This document shows, piece after piece, positions 17,078 to 26,107 of a stretch of DNA of 64,000 nt (the stretch's first letter is position 1; each line of letters starts with the position of its first letter). The stretch covers positions 1 to 64,000 of the forward strand of contig NZ_AUHU01000004.1 of the NCBI RefSeq assembly GCF_000423345.1, written 5' to 3'. The notes under the pieces were generated by a model that saw only the letters and a list, made by a program, of their open reading frames with translations, searched no databases and was not told the origin of the DNA. This DNA comes from Marinimicrobium agarilyticum DSM 16975. GTDB taxonomy: Bacteria; Pseudomonadota; Gammaproteobacteria; Pseudomonadales; Cellvibrionaceae. The position numbers and the translations under genes are program-made.

Positions 17078-17453
17078 GGGATTGAGTTACCAGTGATCCT
17101 GTGGTCTGCAAATCGGCGCGTCCATGCCCTCGTATCAAGTGTGCGTGCTTGCAATCCCGCTCCAGTGTCTAGTCAGTCTTTCCGCTTTTTCTTGTGTCTT
17201 ATCGTTATGTTTTTATATGCGTAAAGCACTAAGGCTTTCGCTTTTCTTATTGTTGTTCATTTTTATTATGCAGTCTGTTTTTATTGTTTCTTGTCATTAT
17301 TATGTCGTTGTCGCTTTTTTTATTGTTTGTTGTTGTTATTTTTGAACTTCTTCTTTTCTTATTGTCTATTGTTTTAATTATGGCTTTTCATTTCTTATTG
17401 TTTGTTGTTCTTATTATGTGGCGCTTTTTTTATTAGTTGTTGTTGTTATGTGC
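17048..17453 (-). ncRNA. crcZ: CrcZ-like regulatory sRNA that titrates Hfq/Crc
   Basis: This is a transcript of about 405 nt between a sigma-54 promoter and a strong terminator, placed between cbrB and pcnB exactly as crcZ is in Pseudomonas (about 407 nt there). The 5' half is A-rich and built of degenerate 34-39-nt repeats around ACAAUAA. It contains at least six matches to AANAANAA, such as AACAACAA, AAGAACAA and AACAAUAA, the motif through which Hfq and Crc bind RNA. The family mode of action is to soak up Hfq/Crc when poor carbon sources are used and so relieve catabolite repression. Homology is inferred from position, promoter type, size and motif content, not from an alignment. No convincing open frame is present. 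Confidence 0.88.
17240..17452 (-). repeat. Degenerate tandem repeats with ACAAUAA boxes inside the sRNA
   Basis: On the plus strand TTATTGT boxes begin at 17247, 17281, 17320, 17359 and 17395, with a variant TTATTAGT at 17430: spacings of 34, 39, 39, 36 and 35 bases. Between boxes each unit carries A-rich runs, often AAAAGC and CATAATAA on the RNA strand. The regular spacing suggests one Hfq-binding platform per unit. Confidence 0.85.
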
Positions 17454-17464
17454 CCGTATAGAGA

Positions 17465-17479
17465 GCACGTCGCGTGCCA
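17465..17479 (-). promoter_or_regulatory. Sigma-54 promoter of the CrcZ-like RNA
   Basis: On the minus strand TGGCACGCGACGTGC has the -24 GG and -12 GC dinucleotides exactly 10 bases apart; TGGCACG matches the -24 consensus and GTGC is one base from TTGC. Initiation is expected about 12 bases further, near 17453. The CbrB-type activator encoded just upstream is the natural partner. Confidence 0.9.
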
Positions 17480-17553
17480 GAAATGGAAAGTCCTTTAAAA
17501 ACAATAACTTAGTTTATTTGTATGATCACTTATTAAGTTTAGTTATTTCTAAC

Positions 17554-17647
17554 GGTTACAAATACGGGAACAGTTTGTTACGACTCCCGTGCCAGGTAAC
17601 AAATCCCCCATTGGTAACAGCGTCTTTAGAAGGTAACCAGCGGTAAC
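17554..17647. promoter_or_regulatory. CbrB-type enhancer cluster upstream of the sigma-54 promoter
   Basis: TTTGTTAC (17574-17581) and GTAACAAA (17596-17603) form a perfect 8-bp palindrome with a 14-bp spacer, that is TGTTAC-N14-GTAACA, the site described for CbrB in Pseudomonas (from memory). Additional half-sites are GGTTACA at 17554, GTAACA at 17614, and GTAAC at 17633 and 17643. The cluster lies about 75-180 bp upstream of the sigma-54 promoter, normal for an enhancer. Confidence 0.85.
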
Positions 17648-17840
17648 GTCTGTGGCGTTTAACCCCTTTTTTTGGCGTCGCTTATGGTATTTCGGTGTTA
17701 CGGAGGGGGGCGTTTGCTGTGTCGGTTGGGAGTGGCTGGGCGCCGTGAAGAGGCCGGGCTGTCGCGATAGGCTGATTGGGCGCAGGAAGCGGAACAGGAT
17801 AGCGGCCGGGGCCCGATAGCCCCGGCACGAGCGCAGAAGG

Positions 17841-19244
17841 CTATTTGGCCGTGGCGGCCTTGTTGCGCGGAATGCCAAAGCGTTGACGACGCTCCCACAG
17901 GCATTTGCGGCTGACGCCCAGCTTCCGGGCCAGTTCGGTTTCACTCATGGTGTCTTGATGTTCGAGAACGAAGCGCTGGAAGTAGTCTTCCAGTGACAGA
18001 TCTTCGCTCGGGTCCTGGGGCGCCCTTCCCCGGGGCTGAATGCGTTCCGGCGAGCGGTGGGTGTCATCTTCATCGTCTTCCTCGAAGCGCACCAGATCCA
18101 GGTCAATATCCAGCAGTTCGTGGCTGATTTCCTGAGTGTCCTCACACAGGATCACAGCCCGCTGTATGGCGTTCTCCAGCTCGCGTACGTTACCCGGCCA
18201 AGTGTAGGTGGTAATGGCCTGCACCGCTTCGGGGGAGAGCTTGAGGTTGGGCTTGCCCATCTCGTGGCAGAAGCGCTGCAACAGTGACTCGGCGAGGGAA
18301 ATGATGTCTTTGCCGCGGTCGCGCAACGGGGGCAGCTCCAACTGCACGACGTTGATCCGGAAATACAGATCCTCCCGGAATTGCTTCTCCTGAGCCAGTT
18401 TGCGCAGGTCCCGGTGGGTCGCGGCCACCAGCCTGACGTCCACCTTGCGGGACTCTACCGAACCGATGGGCCGTACTTCGCCTTCCTGCAACACCCTCAA
18501 CAGGCGGGCCTGAGCCTCCAGTGGCAGTTCGCCGATTTCATCGAGGAACAAGGTGCTGCCGTCAGCGGCGGCGACCAGCCCATCACGGGTGCTGGCGGCG
18601 CCGGTAAAGGCGCCTTTCTCATGGCCGAACAGTTCGGATTCGATCAGAGTCTCAGGAATGGCGGCGCAGTTGACCGAAATCATGGTCTTTTCCCGGCGCG
18701 GGCTCTCTTCGTGCAGCGCACGGGCCACCAGTTCTTTACCGGTGCCGGTCTCACCGTGAACCAGTACGGTGGCCTTGGTGGGAGCGACCTTGTGAATGCG
18801 GTTGTACAGGTCCTGCATGACGTCGCTGGAGCCGATCATACCGGCAATGGCGTGGCTCGCCGTGGCGGAGTTGTGCTTGTGCTGGTTGGCGGCGTTGGCC
18901 TTGCCGATCACCCGCTTGACGGCGGTGACCATTTCTTCGTGATCGAAGGGTTTGGCGATATAGTCCACCGCGCCCATGCGCATGGAGTCCACCGCCGAGC
19001 GCAGACTGGCGTAGCTGGTCATGATCAGCACCGGCACCTGCTCGGCCAGTTTGATCAGATCGGTGCCGGGCGCCCCGGGGAGGCGGAGATCGCTGATAAT
19101 CAGGTCGAAGTCGGTCAGGGTGAACTTGCCCGTGGCCTCTTTGACCGAGGGCGCTTCGTTCACCTCGTACTTGTTGCGCTCAAGCAGGCGGCGCAACGCG
19201 GTGCGGATGATGGGTTCGTCTTCAACGATCAGGATCTTACTCAT
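17841..19244 (-). CDS. cbrB: Sigma-54-dependent response regulator CbrB
   Basis: ATG 19244 is preferred over a GTG three codons upstream. The 467-residue protein has a receiver domain (phospho-acceptor D52 in [10 protein letters not shown]), an AAA+ domain with Walker [16 protein letters not shown], the sigma-54-contacting GAFTGA loop, and a Fis-type helix-turn-helix at the C-terminus ([22 protein letters not shown]). The name rests on synteny with cbrA and pcnB and on CbrB-type sites in front of the adjacent sRNA. In Pseudomonas it activates crcZ and catabolic genes under carbon limitation. Confidence 0.93.
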   Translation of the reverse strand: MSKILIVEDEPIIRTALRRLLERNKYEVNEAPSVKEATGKFTLTDFDLIISDLRLPGAPGTDLIKLAEQVPVLIMTSYASLRSAVDSMRMGAVDYIAKPFDHEEMVTAVKRVIGKANAANQHKHNSATASHAIAGMIGSSDVMQDLYNRIHKVAPTKATVLVHGETGTGKELVARALHEESPRREKTMISVNCAAIPETLIESELFGHEKGAFTGAASTRDGLVAAADGSTLFLDEIGELPLEAQARLLRVLQEGEVRPIGSVESRKVDVRLVAATHRDLRKLAQEKQFREDLYFRINVVQLELPPLRDRGKDIISLAESLLQRFCHEMGKPNLKLSPEAVQAITTYTWPGNVRELENAIQRAVILCEDTQEISHELLDIDLDLVRFEEDDEDDTHRSPERIQPRGRAPQDPSEDLSLEDYFQRFVLEHQDTMSETELARKLGVSRKCLWERRQRFGIPRNKAATAK

Positions 19245-19392
19245 AGTGCTCACTTCGCCTATGGTCGGGCAGGGTGCTCAAGCTTCGGCGCCGCCAATGA
19301 ACAGCAGGGGCCGGAGCTCCAGCGAGCCTGAGTACAGGCCGCGGAAAGCCCATCTGCGTGGTTTTCCACAGCCGGATAGATGGCGGAAAATA

Positions 19393-22359
19393 TCATCCCG
19401 TCACCATGGAATCAATATGGCGCGGCAATTTGATCGTAAACTGCGCACCAGTTTGGTGCACTTGATCGGCCGGGCTCTTGATGTCGAGCTTGCCGCCGTG
19501 ATCTTCCACAATGCTATAGACCATCGCCAGCCCCAGTCCGGTTCCCTCGCCCGGGTCCTTGGTCGTAAAGAAGGGTTCGAGAATCTGATCCAGCTTGTCC
19601 TGCGGTATGCCGCTGCCCTGGTCGGTTACCGAGAAAATGATGCTGTATTCGTCCTCGTCGCTGTCCAGCATAACACGGCTGCCGGGTGGGCTGGCGTCCC
19701 GGGCGTTGGAGAGCAGGTTGATGAAGACCTGAATCAGGTGTTGGCTGTCGCCGGCAATGATCGCGTTTCGGGCGATATTGTTGACGTATTCCACCTCATT
19801 CTTGTCTTTCTGGAGCGACAGCAGTTGGATGGCCTCATTGGCGCAGGCACGTAAATCCACGGCCTCGAACTCGCTTTTCTTGTTCTGGCCGCTGTGGGAG
19901 AAGCTCACCAGCGACTGCACGATACGGGTGACCCGGTCGGTCTGGCTGAGGATGTGTTCGGCGGTCTCCAGCACCTCGGGTGCGTCGGATTCGTAGCGCA
20001 GATTCTGGGCCAGGCTGGAGATGCCGGTGATCGGGTTGCCGATTTCGTGGGCCACGCCCGCCGCCAGTCGCCCGACGGAGGCCAGGCGCTCGCTATGGAT
20101 CAGCTCCTGCTCCAACAGCTGGGTTTCGGTCACATCCTCGAGCAGGATGACCTGGTCATATTCTCCGCTGTGGATACTGCCCTCGATATTGGCCTTGTGC
20201 AGGCTGATCCAGTGCGGACGCCCGTTCAGGTCGATTTCCTGGCGGTAGTAGTGGGGCTCGCTGCTCTGGCTGAAATCGGTCAGCAGGGCCTTCCAGGGCT
20301 CCGCCAGGTCCTCCAGCCGTGAACCCGTGACGTCGTCGCTCGGGGTCTGGGTCAGCAGCTCCATGGCCCGGTTCCACATCAGGATTTCCCCATCCAGGCC
20401 CAGAGAGCAGACCGCCATGGGCAGTTCTTCCAGGGTTTTTCGGTGGTACAGGCGCAGGTTGTTGAGTTCGGCGGCCATGCCGGTGAGGTGGTCCCGATAC
20501 TGGGCCAGGCGATTCTCGATCAGGTTGATGTCCAGGGTGTCACGCCGCTCGGCCAGTTTGTAGGGCAGGTGGCGGTCCATGATTTCGCCGGCGACGTGAA
20601 TACCCATCAGCCCCGACAGGTTCGCCTCGATCTGATCGCGCAGCCGACGCAGGGCATAGGGTCGGCGCTCGGTAATGCGCAGCCCAAGCTCGCTCAGGGC
20701 GACATCCACTTCCCGGCTGGCGGTCACCTTGCCCAGTGAACGGGCCAGGCGGGTTTTGAATTCCGCTGCGCTGTGGACATCCAGTGCCTGGCGTACCGGT
20801 TGGCTCAGCTCGTCGGCAGCACAGAGCTCGGCGCTGTATTGCTCTTCTTCATTCTGGCGGGTGAGCAGTGACAGGCCGACGAAAATGGCGGTATTGGCCC
20901 CCAGCGAGAGCAGAGCCACTGCACTCCAGTGCCCCATGCCCAGTGGAATGACGATGTCGGTGCTGGGCACAGGCAGGCCGGAGAAGCCGGTAATGACCGG
21001 AATCAGCAAAGCGATGGCCCAGATCAGGGTGCCTGTGCTCAGCCCGGCCAGCAGGCCTCGCCGGTTGCCTCGGGGCCAGAACACAATGGCGAACATGCCC
21101 GGCAGGAACTGAAGGGTTTCGATAAAGGTGAGCAGGGCCAGGTTGGTCAGGCTGTGGCGGTTATCCAGCAACCAATAGACAAAGTAGCTGGCAAAAAACA
21201 GGGTGGCGATCAGCACCCGGCGCAGCCACAGCAGCTGGCGGTAGAGGTCGTCCCGGTTGCGCAGGCTCAGTGCCGGCAGAATCCAGTGGTTCATCACCAT
21301 GGTGGTGAGGGCAAGAATCATGACCACCATGGCGCCGGTCGCGGCCGAGAGGCCACCGATAAACGCCAACACCGTCAGCCCCGGCGATTCCGCAAGAATC
21401 GGCACGCCAAGCGTGAAGTACTGGGCCGGCAGCGGCACGGAAAGTTCAAACCCCGCCCAGAGAATCGGGAAGATCGGCAGCGCCATTAACAGCAGGAACA
21501 GCGGAAATGCCCAGGTAATGGTGTGGGTGTTGCGCATCAACAGGTTTTCGGTCACGCCCATATGGAAAATATGGGGCATGGTGATGGCGGTAGCCACAAA
21601 CACCAGCAGCAGGGTATGGGCGGCCCCATCCTGAACCGGGGCGTGCAGCAGGGCCAGATTTTCGGGGTTCTGTTCCAGCCACTGGTCCAGGCCGGTGAAG
21701 CCGTCAAAGACGCCGTAGACCGCCAGCAGGCCGATGGCGCAAAGGGCGAACACCTTGAGTAGGGATTCGAACGCCATGGCGGTGAACAGGCCCCGGTGCT
21801 GGTCCTTGCTGGAGCCGAACAGAATCGTGAAGACGGTCAGCAGTGCGCAGTAGCCCAGGGCCATCAGATCCTTGAAGGTAAAGCCGGTGCCCATGGCGGG
21901 CAGGCTGGGGTTGCTGCTCACGGTGAGGATGTACATGGTGTCTGCGATGGCCTGAATCTGCAGCGCCATCAATGGCAGGATGCCCAGCAGCATGCACAGG
22001 GTGGTCACGGCGCCCACACCGTGACTGTGGTAGCGGAACACCAGCAGGTCGGCGAGCGAGTGCACCTGATGGCGGCGTGCCAGGTCGGCCAGCGGCGCCA
22101 GCGCCACCGGCGCGAACAGAAACAGCGCCCCGGTGCCCAGGTAATAGGCGAGGGCACCGTAGCCGAACTGGAAGGCCAGGTCGATGACCCCATAGAACGC
22201 CCAGGCACTGGCGAAAATCCCCAACGACAGAATATAGGTCAGGGGGTGCTGGGTGACGGATTCGGGAATCCAGCCGCGTTCGGTTATCCAGGCAATGCCA
22301 AAGAGCGCCAGCAAATAGCTGACGCCGAGCAATGCCACATGGCTCAACTCAAAGGTCAT
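19393..22359 (-). CDS. cbrA: Transporter-sensor histidine kinase CbrA
   Basis: At 988 residues it matches CbrA length. Residues 1 to about 500 are a multi-span SLC5/sodium-solute symporter-like domain. A linker follows, then a PAS domain (about 625-740, LYHRKTLEELPMAVCSLGLDGEI). The kinase core has HisKA with H771 in AAGVAHEIGNPITG, and a HATPase with NLLSNARDASPPGSR, GSGIPQDKL and EGTGLGLAMVYSIVEDHGG. In Pseudomonas this fused transporter-sensor responds to carbon/nitrogen status and phosphorylates CbrB. A 148-bp gap separates it from cbrB, so cbrB may have an extra promoter. Its ATG overlaps the end of the small upstream gene by 11 bp. Confidence 0.95.
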   Translation of the reverse strand: MTFELSHVALLGVSYLLALFGIAWITERGWIPESVTQHPLTYILSLGIFASAWAFYGVIDLAFQFGYGALAYYLGTGALFLFAPVALAPLADLARRHQVHSLADLLVFRYHSHGVGAVTTLCMLLGILPLMALQIQAIADTMYILTVSSNPSLPAMGTGFTFKDLMALGYCALLTVFTILFGSSKDQHRGLFTAMAFESLLKVFALCAIGLLAVYGVFDGFTGLDQWLEQNPENLALLHAPVQDGAAHTLLLVFVATAITMPHIFHMGVTENLLMRNTHTITWAFPLFLLLMALPIFPILWAGFELSVPLPAQYFTLGVPILAESPGLTVLAFIGGLSAATGAMVVMILALTTMVMNHWILPALSLRNRDDLYRQLLWLRRVLIATLFFASYFVYWLLDNRHSLTNLALLTFIETLQFLPGMFAIVFWPRGNRRGLLAGLSTGTLIWAIALLIPVITGFSGLPVPSTDIVIPLGMGHWSAVALLSLGANTAIFVGLSLLTRQNEEEQYSAELCAADELSQPVRQALDVHSAAEFKTRLARSLGKVTASREVDVALSELGLRITERRPYALRRLRDQIEANLSGLMGIHVAGEIMDRHLPYKLAERRDTLDINLIENRLAQYRDHLTGMAAELNNLRLYHRKTLEELPMAVCSLGLDGEILMWNRAMELLTQTPSDDVTGSRLEDLAEPWKALLTDFSQSSEPHYYRQEIDLNGRPHWISLHKANIEGSIHSGEYDQVILLEDVTETQLLEQELIHSERLASVGRLAAGVAHEIGNPITGISSLAQNLRYESDAPEVLETAEHILSQTDRVTRIVQSLVSFSHSGQNKKSEFEAVDLRACANEAIQLLSLQKDKNEVEYVNNIARNAIIAGDSQHLIQVFINLLSNARDASPPGSRVMLDSDEDEYSIIFSVTDQGSGIPQDKLDQILEPFFTTKDPGEGTGLGLAMVYSIVEDHGGKLDIKSPADQVHQTGAQFTIKLPRHIDSMVTG

Positions 22360-22528
22360 GGGGTCTCTTTTTACGGCTTTGTACGATGTAGGCGATGATG
22401 ATGACCGCCACCCAGATGATGTAGGGCCGGAACCAGGCCCCCTCGGGGTTGATGATCCAGGTAAAGAGGGTGGGTGAGAATATATAGGCCACCAGTAGCA
22501 AGAGGATGACCAGGCGCTGATTGTTCAC
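22349..22528 (-). CDS. CbrX-like small membrane protein
   Basis: A 59-residue gene too short for many callers. Its GTG start (22528-22526) overlaps the gluQ stop in GTGA fashion, has AAGGA 7-8 bases upstream, and its TGA lies 11 bp inside cbrA. The product has two hydrophobic spans (RLVILLLVAYIF and YIIWVAVIIIAYIV) and a basic tail QSRKKRPHD. In Pseudomonas putida a similar small gene, cbrX, precedes cbrA and couples its translation (from memory). Overlap on both sides strongly suggests translational coupling of gluQ, this gene and cbrA. Confidence 0.8.
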   Translation of the reverse strand: MNNQRLVILLLLVAYIFSPTLFTWIINPEGAWFRPYIIWVAVIIIAYIVQSRKKRPHDL

Positions 22529-23523
22529 GATCTATCCTTCTCCGATTTGTCGGCGTCAGGGGGCGTCAGCATGGCGTCCGGGGCGGGGCCTTCCCGCCCG
22601 CGGATCCGTTCGGGCCGCCAGTTCCCGAGGGCCCACTCCAGAACGGCTTCCGGAGCGGCGCCTCTCAGGTTGGGGGGTGGCCGCTGTTGCAAAAAGTCTA
22701 ACGCGTACCAGAGGTTGGTTCCCGCTTTTTTTGGTTCCAGTGGTGGCGCGTGATGCTGTTTGCTCAGTTTTTGCCCGAACTCGTTGTTGGCCACCGGTAC
22801 GTGGCCCAGTGCCGGCGGCTGCCCGCCGAGAAGGGCGAAGGCGGCAAGCTGCCCGGCGCTGACCGGGAGCAGGTCCACGCCGCGTATTATGTGCGTAATG
22901 CCCTGATGGATGTCATCCACGATCACCGCGAGCTGATAGGCGAACAGGCCATCTTTGCGCTTGATGATCGGGTCCCCCACTTCCTGGCGCAGGCTTTGCG
23001 CCTGTGGCCCCTGAAACAGATCGGTCCAGCGATAAGGATCGGCGGGCTCGGTGTGGCCACCGGGCACATCGAACAGTTTCAAGCGCCAGGCGTGGGGTTC
23101 GTCCGGGGAGACGGCCCGGTCCCGGCAGCGGCCGTCATACACGCCTCCCAGAGCGTGGATATCTTTGCGGGTGCAGCGGCACCGGTACGCCAGTCCCTCG
23201 GCGAGCAAACGCTCGAGCGTTTGCTCATAGGCGCTCTGGCGGTCGCTTTGAAACATCACCCCACCCTCCCAGTGCAGTTGATGAGCGTCCAGGGCGTTCA
23301 GAATCGCGTCCTTTGCCCCCGCTTCCTCCCGTGGGGGGTCGAGGTCTTCCATGCGCACCAACCAATGACCGCCAGCGGCTCGGGCGTGCAGGTAGCTGGC
23401 CAGAGCGCTGACCAGGGAACCGAAATGCAGGGGGCCGGAGGGAGAGGGGGCGAAGCGTCCAATGTAGGGCGCCCTGTCTCCCTGAGGCGTATCGGATTGG
23501 GGGTTGGATGAGGTTGCGGGCAT
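22525..23523 (-). CDS. gluQ: Glutamyl-Q tRNA(Asp) synthetase
   Basis: The 332-residue protein is a truncated glutamyl-tRNA synthetase: Rossmann core with IGRFAPSPSGPLHFGSLVSA (HIGH-like motif HFGS), zinc-site cysteines in YRCRCTRKDI and YDGRC, RGVDLLPVSAGQLA and KLSKQHHAP (KMSKS-like). It lacks the anticodon-binding domain. It attaches glutamate to queuosine in tRNA-Asp. It lies 53 bp after dksA, as in many gammaproteobacteria, and leads into the cbr genes. Confidence 0.94.
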   Translation of the reverse strand: MPATSSNPQSDTPQGDRAPYIGRFAPSPSGPLHFGSLVSALASYLHARAAGGHWLVRMEDLDPPREEAGAKDAILNALDAHQLHWEGGVMFQSDRQSAYEQTLERLLAEGLAYRCRCTRKDIHALGGVYDGRCRDRAVSPDEPHAWRLKLFDVPGGHTEPADPYRWTDLFQGPQAQSLRQEVGDPIIKRKDGLFAYQLAVIVDDIHQGITHIIRGVDLLPVSAGQLAAFALLGGQPPALGHVPVANNEFGQKLSKQHHAPPLEPKKAGTNLWYALDFLQQRPPPNLRGAAPEAVLEWALGNWRPERIRGREGPAPDAMLTPPDADKSEKDRS

Positions 23524-23576
23524 ACAGCGGTTAGCGGAAAAACGGAGCCCGCTTGGGGCGGGGCTCCGTTGCCGGC

Positions 23577-24020
23577 TTAGCCTCCGACCTGCTTTTCCTT
23601 GATTTCATCCAGGGTTTTGCAGTCCACACACAGGGTGGCGGTCGGACGGGCTTCAAGGCGACGAATGCCAATTTCCACACCACAGGCGTGGCAGAAGCCA
23701 TAATCTTCATTCTCGATCAGCTCCAAAGTGCTGTCGATTTTCTTGATCAACTTGCGTTCGCGGTCGCGCGTGCGCAGTTCCAGGCTGAATTCCTCTTCCT
23801 GGCTGGCGCGATCGGCGGGGTCGGGGAAGTTGGCAGCTTCGTCCTTCAGGTGGCTCATGGTGCGGTCCACCTCTTCCATTAACTCGCGACGCCAGGCGAG
23901 CAGCAACTGACGAAAGTGCTCGAGCTGGTTTTCGTTCATGTACTCCTCGCCCTTTTTTTCCTTGTAAGGGGTGAAGTTACTCAGTGTGTAGCTCTCTGCG
24001 GTCGATGAACTCTTCGGCAT
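23577..24020 (-). CDS. dksA: RNA polymerase-binding transcription factor DksA
   Basis: ATG 24020 ([10 protein letters not shown]) is preferred over an upstream in-frame start at 24047. The product of about 147 residues has the coiled-coil hairpin ([20 protein letters not shown] to [17 protein letters not shown]) with the acidic tip [12 protein letters not shown], and the zinc finger CHACG ... CVDC. It binds the RNA polymerase secondary channel and, with ppGpp, resets rRNA and amino-acid promoters. It heads the dksA-gluQ-cbrX-cbrA gene string. Confidence 0.96.
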   Translation of the reverse strand: MPKSSSTAESYTLSNFTPYKEKKGEEYMNENQLEHFRQLLLAWRRELMEEVDRTMSHLKDEAANFPDPADRASQEEEFSLELRTRDRERKLIKKIDSTLELIENEDYGFCHACGVEIGIRRLEARPTATLCVDCKTLDEIKEKQVGG

Positions 24021-24298
24021 GGTTTCGCGCCTCGTATGACTTCCCATTTAGCTGGCCGACTCGATGGACGGGCGGGTGGGGTGAACCCGGGAATTCCGCG
24101 CCGTCCGTCGCTTTTACACCTTCTTCGCTACTGGAGAAGCAGCGAATTTTGAAGGGTTGGCAAGCTACCAGATATCCCCCGGCTTCGCCAGCCTTTTTTG
24201 CGACTGATTCGAGCTATTTTGGCCCTTGATTGAGCCGGTTCCCGTCAGCTGTAACAATAGAGGATTATTTGATTGTCTTGTTCTATTAGGAGCCTCTC

Positions 24299-25009
24299 TT
24301 GAATCAAAAATGGCAATCCGGCGTGCTGTTGCGACGCTACAAGCGGTTTCTGGCGGATGTGCGCCTTGCCGATGGCTCGGAAATCACCATCCACTGCCCG
24401 AACACCGGCTCCATGCGCCATTGTGTGGTGCCGGAAAGCCCCTGTTGGTTCTCCGATTCCGGTAACCCCAAGCGCAAGTATCGGCATACCTGGGAGCTGG
24501 CCACTACGCCCACGGGTCACTGGGCCGGTATCAACACGGCGCGCGCCAACCCGCTGGTGCGCGAGGGCATTGAGTCGGGTGTGATCGAGGAGCTGCAGGG
24601 CTACGAGCGGATTCGGGCGGAGGTGCGCTACGGACAGGAAAACTCACGCATTGACTTCCTGTTGGAGTCGGATGACGGCCGGTGCTATGTCGAGGTGAAA
24701 AGCGTGACTTTGATGGAGGCTCCCGGCCAGGGACTGTTTCCGGACGCCGTCAGTGAGCGCGGGCGAAAGCATTTGCGCGAGCTGATGGAGATTGTCCGCC
24801 AGGGCGACCGGGCCGTGCTGCTGTTCTGTGTGCAGCACTCGGGCGTGGAGCAGGTGGCTCCCGCCGATGAGATTGACCCGGCCTACGGAGACACGTTCCG
24901 ACAGGCCGTGGCAGCGGGCGTGGAGGTGTACGCCTACCGGGCCGATATCAATCCCGAGCAGGCCAGTATTCGCCTGGAGACGCCGCTACCGGTCAGCGCT
25001 GTCGAGTAG
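24299..25009 (+). CDS. sfsA: SfsA family DNA/RNA nuclease (sugar fermentation stimulation protein)
   Basis: The 236-residue protein starts at TTG 24299 with AGGAG 7 bases upstream. SfsA signatures are [49 protein letters not shown] and [10 protein letters not shown], an endonuclease-like core (PD-D/EVK). The family binds DNA and was recently linked to nuclease activity; its effect on maltose genes in E. coli is indirect. It is divergent from dksA with a 278-bp shared upstream region. Confidence 0.93.
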   Translation: MNQKWQSGVLLRRYKRFLADVRLADGSEITIHCPNTGSMRHCVVPESPCWFSDSGNPKRKYRHTWELATTPTGHWAGINTARANPLVREGIESGVIEELQGYERIRAEVRYGQENSRIDFLLESDDGRCYVEVKSVTLMEAPGQGLFPDAVSERGRKHLRELMEIVRQGDRAVLLFCVQHSGVEQVAPADEIDPAYGDTFRQAVAAGVEVYAYRADINPEQASIRLETPLPVSAVE

Positions 25010-25032
25010 GAGAATAGGGACGGCTCTCGCCG

Positions 25033-26079
25033 TTAGAGGCCATCAGGCGCCGCCAGTCTCAGCCGCAGGCGCCGGGCCTCTCCCCGGCGTTGAACGCTCA
25101 GCACGACCTCGTTGCCCGGTTCGTACTTCTCCAGTGCGGTCATCAGCTCGTCGTAATTGCGGGTGGGGTGCTGGTCGATGGCGGTGATGATATCCCCCAG
25201 AACAATACTGCCCCAACGGCTGCGCTGGGCGCCTTCCAGTCCTGCACGGTCGGCCGGAGAGCCCTGCGCGACACGCAGTATGGCAACTCCCCGAACCCCC
25301 GACTGCCGGGCCCACTGGTCCGGCGCGATATCAATGCCGATGACCGGACGGATGATGCGCCCGTGCTCAATCAGCTGCGGTACGATGCTTTCCACGGTGT
25401 TGACCGGGATGGCGAACCCAATGCCGGCACTCGCCCCACTGGGGCTGTAGATCATGGTGTTGACCCCGATCAGCTCGCCTTGCGAGTTGAGCAGAGGGCC
25501 GCCGGAGTTGCCCGGATTGATGGCGGCGTCGGTCTGGATGACGTTGCGGATTTTGCGCTGGTTGGGGGATTCGATTTCCCGCCCCAACGCACTGACAACG
25601 CCGGTGGTGAGAGTGGCATCCAGCCCAAAGGGGTTGCCGATGGCCAGAACCTTGTGGCCGACCACCAGGTCGCCGGAGTCGCCCCGGCGCAAGGGCTTCA
25701 GGTGTTTTTCCGGTGCCTCGACCTTGAGCACCGCCAGATCTTTTTCAGGCGCAATGCCGACCACTTCCGCCGGCCAGTTGCTCTGGTCCTGCAGGGTGAT
25801 CATCACCTTTCGCGCGTTTTCGATCACATGGAAATTGGTGACGATGTAGCCTTGCTCACTCCACACAAAGCCGGTGCCGGCACCGCGCGGGACGGTCAGC
25901 AGGTCAAACGAGCGTGGATCCCGAACCACCTGCTGGTTGGTGACGTAGACCACGCTCGGGCTGGCGTACTCGAACACTTCAATGGTATTGCGTTCATCGT
26001 CCGTGGCGAACCCCTGGGCGAGGGGGTGCGCCAGGGGCAGTGCCAACAGAGCAACGAATGTAAGCCAGCGCCAGGGCAT
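25033..26079 (-). CDS. DegS/AlgW-like periplasmic serine protease
   Basis: ATG 26079 follows an AGGAGG site; the longer open frame upstream is not used. The product of 348 residues has an N-terminal hydrophobic signal or anchor (LTFVALLALPLAHPLAQG), a trypsin-like domain with H in NFHVIE, D in EKDLAVLK and S in GNSGGP, and a single PDZ domain (about 245-345). One PDZ and this length match DegS/AlgW, which start the sigma-E envelope stress cascade by cutting the anti-sigma factor, rather than two-PDZ DegP. It converges with sfsA. Confidence 0.9.
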   Translation of the reverse strand: MPWRWLTFVALLALPLAHPLAQGFATDDERNTIEVFEYASPSVVYVTNQQVVRDPRSFDLLTVPRGAGTGFVWSEQGYIVTNFHVIENARKVMITLQDQSNWPAEVVGIAPEKDLAVLKVEAPEKHLKPLRRGDSGDLVVGHKVLAIGNPFGLDATLTTGVVSALGREIESPNQRKIRNVIQTDAAINPGNSGGPLLNSQGELIGVNTMIYSPSGASAGIGFAIPVNTVESIVPQLIEHGRIIRPVIGIDIAPDQWARQSGVRGVAILRVAQGSPADRAGLEGAQRSRWGSIVLGDIITAIDQHPTRNYDELMTALEKYEPGNEVVLSVQRRGEARRLRLRLAAPDGL

Positions 26080-26107
26080 GAAGCCTCCTTTGATATGGGT
26101 GTAGCGT

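Noticed and set aside
17124-17345. Hydrophobic 73-codon open frame on the plus strand
   Set aside because: It is the complement of the A-rich sRNA; the apparent membrane segments are produced by the T-rich strand.
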